A DNA stretch of 7,291 nucleotides from NCBI GenBank assembly GCA_003533825.1, contig DQCG01000302.1, forward strand, positions 3,774 to 11,064, in the 5' to 3' direction. The translations under genes were made by a program, and so were the position numbers. Positions within the stretch are counted from its first letter, which is position 1. Each line of letters starts with the position of its first letter. Positions 1 through 5,759 of the stretch are shown here, in pieces. This DNA comes from Phycisphaerales bacterium. GTDB lineage: Bacteria > Planctomycetota > Phycisphaerae > Sedimentisphaerales > Anaerobacaceae. The notes beneath the pieces were generated by a model that saw only the letters and a program-made list of their open reading frames with translations, did no database searches and was not told where the DNA came from.

Positions 1-3000
1 TCCCCGGCGATTATGGCCGGGCCGGTCGGTTCGGAGCAGGCCCGGAAGGTCGCGGATACGTTTCTGAGAACGCGAATTGCCCAGTCCCGGCAGGGAATCG
101 AGCCGTTATCGATAAAAGCTGAGGCGGAGCCGACAGGCTTTCGAGAGATCCGCGGCGACGATGGGACGGTCCTTGCGTATGTTACCGAGTTGGAGCCCCG
201 CGGATTTATTGCTACTTCCGCTGACATACAAATCGCCCCGATTATTGCTTATTCCTTCAGGAATCCGTTTCCATCCGAAAATGACAGGAAAAATCCGCTC
301 TACCTCATGTTGAAAGAGGACATGAAGCTGCGAACCAAAGCGCTGGCCGAATACGGCCGAATCAATACGGTGGAAAATACGAAGCTGTGGAATCTTTACG
401 CCGGAGAAGATGGGGAAGAGGCCGCGGGCGAGATATTTCAGCAGTGGCCCGAGGAGAACACAACCTTCACCGGCGGGTGGATCGAAACGGTATGGGACCA
501 GAGTGAACCTTTCAACAACTTTTGCCCGCTCGACCCGGTCGACACCAACAGGGCGTATGTCGGCTGTGTGGCGACGGCCATGGCCCAGGTCATCAATTAC
601 CATAAAATCTGTGAGGCGCAATTCGACGAGGATGATTCATTCACAACGTTCTCCGGCATCGATTTTGACGGTGACAATGGAACCTATGATTTTCCGACTT
701 TCGAAGAGCTGAACAAGTATCTCGCCGCGGCCCAGTCTAAATACGACAGCAATGCCGATATGAACGATACGTATCTTGCGGCACTGAGTTTTGCCTGCGG
801 TGTTGCGACACAAATGGATTATTCAAGCGAGGGCTCGGGGGCTTCGCCCTATGACATGCGGGAAGCATTGCTCGATAAGTTCGGTTTCTATTCCGCCGAC
901 ATGATGGGTGGTCTGTCGCCTGAATCTTATCATCTGCTACAGGAGAGCATGATCAACGGATTGCCGGCTTTGCTGAGCATTAGTCCGCCTGATGGCTGGA
1001 GCGGGCACCTAATTGTCTGCGACGGCTATAACACCAGCGGCGAGTACCATCTGAATTTCGGCTGGGGTTCGGAACGTCCCGAGGCAATTACCGAGATGTG
1101 GTATCGCCTCCCGCAAAACCTCACGTCCGATCTGAGTATCGTTTCGGAAATCGTAATGAACGTTCAATCGGTTCAGTCGGACATCGAGGTCGAGCCGGCG
1201 TCTCTGAGCTTTTACGCCGCTCCCGGGCAGGAATCCGAACCCGAGACTATTAATATCGAGAACAGCATAGGCGGGCTGCTGATTGATTCGATATCCAGCA
1301 CGGAAGGATTCGTCTTTACCAAGTGGGGCGGTACGTACTCGAACGAGATGGAATCCATTCAGCTCGAGGGCCCCGGTTCACGGACTTCGATATATGTGAA
1401 GTTTTCCCCGGACGAGGCGCGGGGCTATTATGGAACCCTTACTATCAACTATAACGATGGTAACAGCAAGAGTATAATTTTAAAGGGTACCTCTTTCGAG
1501 GGCGGGACAGAAATCCCCGCCGGAGATGTATCCGGAACCTGGACGCAAGACGAATCGCCTTATTACGTTTCCGGCGACATAACTGTCTTGCAGGACGATG
1601 AACTTGTTATCGAACCGGGGGTCCGGGTCTTTTTCACGGGACAATACGGAATGACCATCGGCGAAAACGCGCGGTTAACGGCCGAAGGAAACGAGAACGG
1701 CCCAATAGAATTTACGGCATGGAACAAAGAAGTAGGCTGGGCCGGACTGAGATTTCTGGATTCGGGGGGCGACGACATTCTGAGCCATTGCTCCATTAGT
1801 TTCTCGAAGAAACATACAGGCTTCATAACAGAGTATGATTACTTCGCCGACGTGAACAGTTGTGGAGGTGCTGTGTATTGCTATTACTCGGACCCGATCA
1901 TTACGAATTGTAAAATCACCAATAATACTGGGGACAAAGGCGGGGCTATTTACTGCGATGAAAGCTACCCGATAATCAACAATACCGTGATAGCGAACAA
2001 TGCTTCGATGGGCGGGGACCCTCAGTGCGGCGGGATATGTATCGGCGATTGGGGCGAGCCTGAAATTCTGAACTGTACAATAGTAAACAATTTGCCCGGG
2101 GGCATTTTCACACAATCCTGGGATGGTATTGACGTGACAAACACGATCGTATGGGGCAACGACAGGTACCAGATCCTAACGGAGGAATCCACGGCCAGGG
2201 TATCGTTTTGTGACGTCCATGACGGGTACGACGGCGAGGGCAATATCGACGCCGAGCCCTGCTTCTTCGATCCCAGCGAGGGCGCCGGGACGGAGTATAA
2301 CGGACTAACGGCCAATTGGGCGCTGCAAAGTTCCTCGCCGTGCATAAACTCAGGAAAACGTACAATACTTAATGAAACAGACCTGGCGGGCAACCCGAGG
2401 ATTAGCAGCGATATTATCGACATCGGGGCTTATGAGAATCAGTCGGATCTGCCTTTGATTACAATCGTCCCCTCTGTTACGTGCGATACGGCCTTCGCGC
2501 AGCTTGATTCGGATTCGACAATCAGCTTCGATATTATGAACACGGGAGGGCTGGAATTCAATATAGAAAGGCTGAGTGTTCAGGATGCAAATAGTGTTTT
2601 TTCAATTGTAACCCCGCTCGAAAATCATCTTCTAACACCGGGTGATTCGGTAATGGTGGAGATCGGATTCGCCCCGGCGGCAGAAAGTATCTATACCGGC
2701 ACTCTCAATATTCATTCGAGCTGCAGCAATGCCCCGATTAAGCCCGTTAATCTACGGGGCGTTGGAGTAACCGGAGCCCTCATTCCCGGAGGCGAGGTGC
2801 GCGGCACCTGGACTAAGCAAGAGAGCCCCTATACAATTTCCGGGGACATTAATATTCCAAGAGGACGAAAGCTGACCATAGAGCCCGGTGTGGTGGTCAT
2901 GTTCGCCGGGCATTTCAAATTTAATGTCGGTTACAGAGCGACCTTGACCGCCATCGGAACAGAAGACGAAAACATCACCTTCACCGCGACAGATACCGAA

Positions 3001-3858
3001 GAGGGCTGGTTCGGCCTGCGCTTTATCAACAGCGGGGATGAAGACACGCTGGAATATTGCACTCTCGAATATTCAAAAAAACCACGCACCGAAGGAGGCG
3101 GTATTGAGAATTTCATGGGTGGAGCAATTCTCTGCAGCAGTTCATGGGAAGCCGAACCGGGTTATATGGTGCCTTCCAGCCCAACGATTGACCATTGTTT
3201 GATTGCCAGCAACGATGCTGAATACGGTGGCGGGATAATGTTAACGTACGATTCGGAAGCAGTGGTTACCAACAACCGCATCGTGGACAATTCCGCTGTT
3301 GTCAGAGGTGCCGCAATATATATCGCCTATGGCGGAGGCACGATCGCCAATAATATCATTGCCCACAACGATTCGCACATCATGGGCGGGGGCATCATGA
3401 GCCTGATGGGATATCCTTCGATCATGAACAATACAATAGTCCACAACAGGCCAAGCGGGCTGTTTCTTGATGTGACGCCGTGGTATCCCTGGGACCCGGA
3501 GTACGGAGTGAATATCTCCAACAACATCATCTGGCAGAACGAAATATACCTGGAAGAAGGCATTGAGCCTGATGAGTATAACGTTCGCTATAATAACATC
3601 CAGGGCGGCTGGGAAGGAGAGGGCAACATCGATGTCGATCCGTTATTCGTAGATCCTGAAAACAGGAACTACTACCTTCGCTCCGAAGCCGGGCACTGGG
3701 ACCCGGTGAGCCAAAACTGGATTGTTGACGAGGAAACCAGCCCCTGTATTAACACCGGAGATCCCGAAAGCCCCTTAGGCGATGAACCGGAGGCCCATGG
3801 CGACCGCATTAACATGGGAGCTTATGTCGGCACAACACAGGCCAGCAAGTCTTTATAA
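1..3858 (+). CDS. Secreted C10-family (streptopain-like) cysteine protease with two Ig-like/beta-helix modules, 5'-partial
   Basis: Predicted secreted papain-fold protease; substrate unknown. Residues are numbered from the Met codon at base 13, but the frame stays open to base 1 (S-P-A-I before that Met), so the true start and probably a signal peptide lie upstream; 1281 residues follow the Met. Residues 1-130 resemble the streptopain inhibitory propeptide (VADTFL near the start, GFIATSAD at 64-71). The catalytic domain spans about 155-385: WDQ at 161-163, nucleophile Cys185 in YVGCVATAMAQ, His332 in GHLIVCDGY and Asn348 in HLNFGWG. The Cys-His spacing (147) and His-Asn spacing (16) match streptopain (148 and 16, from memory), so the enzyme looks intact. 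Next come an ASH/DUF1573-like domain (391-494), a beta-helix (502-809), a second Ig-like domain (815-921) and a second helix (924-1274) ending in a NIDVDPLFVDP / SPCINTGD / INMGAY pattern like choice-of-anchor Q proteins. No LPXTG, PEP-CTERM or clear T9SS tail is visible. Family call firm; role in adhesion or polymer breakdown is inference. Confidence 0.87.
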   Translation, partial: SPAIMAGPVGSEQARKVADTFLRTRIAQSRQGIEPLSIKAEAEPTGFREIRGDDGTVLAYVTELEPRGFIATSADIQIAPIIAYSFRNPFPSENDRKNPLYLMLKEDMKLRTKALAEYGRINTVENTKLWNLYAGEDGEEAAGEIFQQWPEENTTFTGGWIETVWDQSEPFNNFCPLDPVDTNRAYVGCVATAMAQVINYHKICEAQFDEDDSFTTFSGIDFDGDNGTYDFPTFEELNKYLAAAQSKYDSNADMNDTYLAALSFACGVATQMDYSSEGSGASPYDMREALLDKFGFYSADMMGGLSPESYHLLQESMINGLPALLSISPPDGWSGHLIVCDGYNTSGEYHLNFGWGSERPEAITEMWYRLPQNLTSDLSIVSEIVMNVQSVQSDIEVEPASLSFYAAPGQESEPETINIENSIGGLLIDSISSTEGFVFTKWGGTYSNEMESIQLEGPGSRTSIYVKFSPDEARGYYGTLTINYNDGNSKSIILKGTSFEGGTEIPAGDVSGTWTQDESPYYVSGDITVLQDDELVIEPGVRVFFTGQYGMTIGENARLTAEGNENGPIEFTAWNKEVGWAGLRFLDSGGDDILSHCSISFSKKHTGFITEYDYFADVNSCGGAVYCYYSDPIITNCKITNNTGDKGGAIYCDESYPIINNTVIANNASMGGDPQCGGICIGDWGEPEILNCTIVNNLPGGIFTQSWDGIDVTNTIVWGNDRYQILTEESTARVSFCDVHDGYDGEGNIDAEPCFFDPSEGAGTEYNGLTANWALQSSSPCINSGKRTILNETDLAGNPRISSDIIDIGAYENQSDLPLITIVPSVTCDTAFAQLDSDSTISFDIMNTGGLEFNIERLSVQDANSVFSIVTPLENHLLTPGDSVMVEIGFAPAAESIYTGTLNIHSSCSNAPIKPVNLRGVGVTGALIPGGEVRGTWTKQESPYTISGDINIPRGRKLTIEPGVVVMFAGHFKFNVGYRATLTAIGTEDENITFTATDTEEGWFGLRFINSGDEDTLEYCTLEYSKKPRTEGGGIENFMGGAILCSSSWEAEPGYMVPSSPTIDHCLIASNDAEYGGGIMLTYDSEAVVTNNRIVDNSAVVRGAAIYIAYGGGTIANNIIAHNDSHIMGGGIMSLMGYPSIMNNTIVHNRPSGLFLDVTPWYPWDPEYGVNISNNIIWQNEIYLEEGIEPDEYNVRYNNIQGGWEGEGNIDVDPLFVDPENRNYYLRSEAGHWDPVSQNWIVDEETSPCINTGDPESPLGDEPEAHGDRINMGAYVGTTQASKSL
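1183..2439 (+). repeat. Protein-level tandem module, copy A (Ig-like domain + beta-helix)
   Basis: This is the first of two homologous modules inside the protease gene, residues about 391-809. It starts with an ASH-like beta-sandwich (VEPASLSF ... VKFSPDEARGYYGTLTI). The helix entry reads GDVSGTWTQDESPYYVSGDI, then LVIEPGVRVFF, then GWAGLRFLDSGGDD. Right-handed helix rungs rich in N-N-T and GGA/GGI follow, closing with DLAGNPR and DIGAYE at 790-808. The rungs carry several cysteines (619, 623, 633, 648, 672, 676, 688). The repeat is visible at protein level and has diverged at DNA level, so it is an old duplication. Confidence 0.8.
2455..3834 (+). repeat. Protein-level tandem module, copy B (Ig-like domain + beta-helix)
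   Basis: This is the second copy, residues about 815-1274. Its Ig-like part (ISFDIMNTGGLEFNI ... VEIGFAPAAESIYTGTLNI) is a clearer ASH/DUF1573-type domain than that of copy A. The helix entry is nearly the same as in copy A: GEVRGTWTKQESPYTISGDI, then LTIEPGVVVMF, then GWFGLRFINSGDED, then a Y/F-S-K-K end at the same spacing. Rungs such as IANNIIAHN and IMNNTIVHN follow. The module ends with NIDVDPLFVDP, SPCINTGD and INMGAY, after which only about ten residues remain. Confidence 0.8.
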
Positions 3859-3870
3859 ATTGCAGGCCGT

Positions 3871-3891
3871 ATCGTTGACTTCAACAACGAT
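3871..3891 (+). other. Perfect 7-bp inverted repeat after the protease stop codon
   Basis: ATCGTTG at 3871-3877 pairs with CAACGAT at 3885-3891 across a 7-base loop, 12 bases past the TAA stop. There is no T-run behind it, so it is not a standard intrinsic terminator. It could be a 3'-end stabilising hairpin or chance. Confidence 0.3.
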
Positions 3892-3947
3892 GATATTAGG
3901 ACTATCGAAACATCGCTGATAGTCAGCCGGGAGAAAATGTGCCGCTC

Positions 3948-3970
3948 GAAGACAGTTTTGCACTGTTTTC
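3948..3970 (+). terminator. Candidate intrinsic terminator of the protease gene
   Basis: GAAGACAGT (3948-3956) pairs with ACTGTTTTC (3962-3970) over a 5-base loop, giving 9 pairs with one G-U. It lies 90 bases after the protease stop. The T-run (TTTT) is within the 3' arm of the stem and not after it, and the stem is only moderately G+C-rich, so efficiency is doubtful. The position, between the protease and the dnaB promoter, fits a terminator. Confidence 0.35.
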
Positions 3971-4089
3971 ATACCTGATAGGCGAATAACTATCTGCCAA
4001 ACCCTAAAAATCCACTGAACAACCACTTGCAACTGTTTTCTTGCTCAGAATCCCTTTCGATTCCGCCGGACAATATTAAAAACAAGTGT

Positions 4090-4118
4090 TTGACTACAGG
4101 CTGATCGGCGGGTAAAAT
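4090..4118 (+). promoter_or_regulatory. Sigma-70-type promoter for dnaB(-bamA)
   Basis: A -35 box TTGACT (4090-4095) and a -10 box TAAAAT (4113-4118) are separated by exactly 17 bases, each matching the consensus at five of six positions. Transcription would start near 4125, giving a leader of about 155 bases before the dnaB ATG at 4279. A short inverted repeat, CGGC (4106-4109) with GCCG (4119-4122), straddles the -10 box and might be an operator, but four base pairs are too few to claim it. Assignment is by eye only. Confidence 0.6.
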
Positions 4119-4168
4119 GCCGTTTTAGTATTAAGAACCCAAAAGTATAAATATAAAATCTGAATTGT

Positions 4169-4193
4169 GTAATTGCTGCAATGCGGCAATTAC
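4169..4193 (+). promoter_or_regulatory. Strong leader hairpin 1 upstream of dnaB
   Basis: GTAATTGCTGC (4169-4179) pairs with GCGGCAATTAC (4183-4193) over an AAT triloop: 11 pairs, of which one is a U-G wobble. It lies about 45 bases into the predicted dnaB leader RNA and overlaps the area of an upstream TTG (4165) that could be mistaken for the dnaB start. The length and near-perfect pairing make chance unlikely. Function is unknown; possible roles are transcript stabilisation, part of an attenuator, or a protein-binding site. Confidence 0.55.
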
Positions 4194-4195
4194 CA

Positions 4196-4216
4196 GGTTC
4201 CCGCGAGGCGGGGGCT
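4196..4216 (+). promoter_or_regulatory. Leader hairpin 2, possible attenuator
   Basis: The core CCCGC (4200-4204) and GCGGG (4208-4212) close a GAG triloop. The stem can extend outward by T-G, T-G, G-C and G-T pairs to 4196/4216. It begins three bases after hairpin 1 and is followed by the pyrimidine-rich stretch CTCTTCTCTAATTTT (4217-4231). A G+C-rich hairpin followed by a U-rich but interrupted tract resembles a weak intrinsic terminator, which within a leader would act as an attenuator. No alternative antiterminator pairing was found by eye. Confidence 0.45.
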
Positions 4217-4278
4217 CTTCTCTAATTTTACTTTTCGCTCTCTGGATTGTGGGCATAAATACAGGCAGTAAGCCGATT

Positions 4279-5709
4279 ATGGCAGATGAAAAAAGACGTC
4301 AGACAGCTAATCCGGCAGGATCCGTGAATTCTAAACCGGAAGCTCCCGGCACGCTTGCGACGCTGCGAAGTATGCCGGAATCCCTGGCCGCCGAGGCAGC
4401 GGTCCTGGGCTCGATGCTGATCGACCCGGAATGTATCGGGGAGATCGTAGAACTGGTGGAACGGGACGCCTTTTACCGCATCGAGCATCGCCACATATTC
4501 GAGGCATTAATTTCGCTTTATGAAAAAAACAAGGGTATTGGTATAGACGGCGTCCTGCTCCGCGATGAGCTTGTCAAGCGCAACCTTCTTGACGAAGTAG
4601 GCGGTGTCGAGTATATCGCGAAGATTCTGGACTCTGTGCCTTCGGCGGCGAACGTGGCCTATTATGCCGGGATCGTCAAAGACAAGATGCTGCTGCGCGA
4701 GCTTATTACCACCGCCGGCGCAATCCTCGATGATGCGTACAACCAGACCGGCGAACCCCACGAGGCGCTTGACGAAGCGGAACAGAGGATATTTGCCATT
4801 ACGGACAGGAATATCAGCGGTAGTGCCGTGGCGCTCAAGGATTTGGTCGTTCGCTCTTTCGAGCTGATCGAAAATCGTCAGGGCAGTCACGTCACCGGGC
4901 TAAGCACCGGCTATTATGAGCTTGACGATTTGACCTGCGGGCTGCAAAACGGCGAGATGATTATTGTCGCCGGCCGGCCCAGTATGGGAAAGACCAGTCT
5001 CGCATTGAATATCACGGAGCATCTCGGGCTCGTTGATAAGGTCCCGATTGCTATATTCTCGCTGGAGATGGGCAGGCAGCAGCTCGCCGAGAGGTTCCTG
5101 TGCAGCATCAGTGAAATTGACAGCCAGAAGGTTAGAAGAGGTCTTCTGAGCGACGAGCATTACAAGAAGCTGGCCGACGCATGCGCGGAACTGTCGGAAA
5201 CACCCATTTTTATCGACGACACATCGACGCTGACGCCGCTCGAACTTCGAGCCAAGGCAAGACGGCTCAAGAGCAGGCACAATATACAATGTATCATGGT
5301 GGACTATTTGCAGTTGATGCACCTCGGCTCGGGCCGGACTGAATCCCGCCAGCAGGAGATTACCACGATTTCAAGATATCTCAAGGCCCTGGCCAGGGAG
5401 CTGGATATTCCGGTTATGGTTTTGAGCCAGTTGAACCGGTCTCCGGAGGGTCGAGAGGGACACAGGCCGAGGATGAGCGACTTGCGGGAGAGCGGCAGTA
5501 TCGAGCAGGACGCGGACGTTGTGATTCTTCTGCACCGGGAAGATTATTACCATCGCGGGCAGGATGATTATGAGCAGGACAATACCGCCGAATTGATAAT
5601 CGCCAAGCAGCGGAACGGGCCGACAGGAACCTTGAAACTGGTATTCAGAGAAAACATTACACGATTCGAGAACGCCGCCCGTGTAGGAGAACAAGTAGCC
5701 CCATTTTAG
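4279..5709 (+). CDS. dnaB: Replicative DNA helicase DnaB
   Basis: Hexameric ring helicase that unwinds DNA ahead of the replication fork with ATP and recruits primase; cytoplasmic. With the ATG at 4279 the protein has 476 residues, close to E. coli DnaB (471). The N-terminal primase-interacting domain (about 32-140) opens with MPESLAAEAAVLGSML. The RecA-like domain (about 205-465) shows Walker A GRPSMGKT at 232-239 (Lys238, Thr239), the FSLEM motif with probable catalytic Glu263, Walker B IMVDY with Asp342, the SQLNR...DLRESGSIEQDAD block, and KQRNGPTG with Lys443 and probable arginine finger Arg445. The frame could run from a TTG at 4165, but that would add 38 residues including a hydrophobic run (LILLFALWIVG), unexpected for a cytosolic helicase, and would overlay the leader hairpins; I therefore chose the ATG. 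The ribosome-binding site is weak (AGGCAG at 4263-4268). No intein interrupts the motifs. bamA follows after 50 bases. Confidence 0.97.
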   Translation: MADEKRRQTANPAGSVNSKPEAPGTLATLRSMPESLAAEAAVLGSMLIDPECIGEIVELVERDAFYRIEHRHIFEALISLYEKNKGIGIDGVLLRDELVKRNLLDEVGGVEYIAKILDSVPSAANVAYYAGIVKDKMLLRELITTAGAILDDAYNQTGEPHEALDEAEQRIFAITDRNISGSAVALKDLVVRSFELIENRQGSHVTGLSTGYYELDDLTCGLQNGEMIIVAGRPSMGKTSLALNITEHLGLVDKVPIAIFSLEMGRQQLAERFLCSISEIDSQKVRRGLLSDEHYKKLADACAELSETPIFIDDTSTLTPLELRAKARRLKSRHNIQCIMVDYLQLMHLGSGRTESRQQEITTISRYLKALARELDIPVMVLSQLNRSPEGREGHRPRMSDLRESGSIEQDADVVILLHREDYYHRGQDDYEQDNTAELIIAKQRNGPTGTLKLVFRENITRFENAARVGEQVAPF

Positions 5710-5759
5710 TGTGGAGACAGTACTTCGTGCCTGGTCTTTCCATTCACGATGTGTAAAAC

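Larger units (their letters stand above)
3859..4278 (+). other. 420-base non-coding region between the protease gene and dnaB
   Basis: No convincing gene is seen on either strand here, and no tRNA or known riboswitch was recognised by eye. The first part is A+T-richer than the flanking genes and carries two inverted repeats (3871-3891 and 3948-3970) that may end the protease transcript. The second part carries a promoter (4090-4118) and a structured leader (hairpins 4169-4193 and 4196-4216) in front of dnaB. The stretch 3971-4089 shows nothing I can name. Confidence 0.7.

Noticed and set aside
106..621. A 171-codon minus-strand frame within the protease gene
   Set aside because: It is antisense to the propeptide and the catalytic Cys region. 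It has no family features.
1855..2160. Repeated N-N-T and GG-A/I motifs as a possible short DNA tandem repeat
   Set aside because: The periodicity is at protein level (beta-helix rungs of about 20-25 residues). The DNA is not a tandem repeat and is not CRISPR-like.
3937..3978. Tiny + frame (ATG TGC CGC ... TGA, 13 codons) in the intergenic region
   Set aside because: It is too short to support, has only a weak purine-rich stretch upstream, and overlaps the terminator-like hairpin.
4106..4126. CGGC ... GCCG followed by TTTT as a terminator
   Set aside because: The stem is only four pairs with a nine-base loop and lies across the -10 box of a good promoter. The promoter reading explains the sequence better.
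4169..4216. Possible tRNA or tRNA-like fragment (two stems and a GGTTC sequence)
   Set aside because: There is no acceptor stem, no anticodon arm of the right size and no CCA context. The two stems are consecutive hairpins and do not form a cloverleaf.
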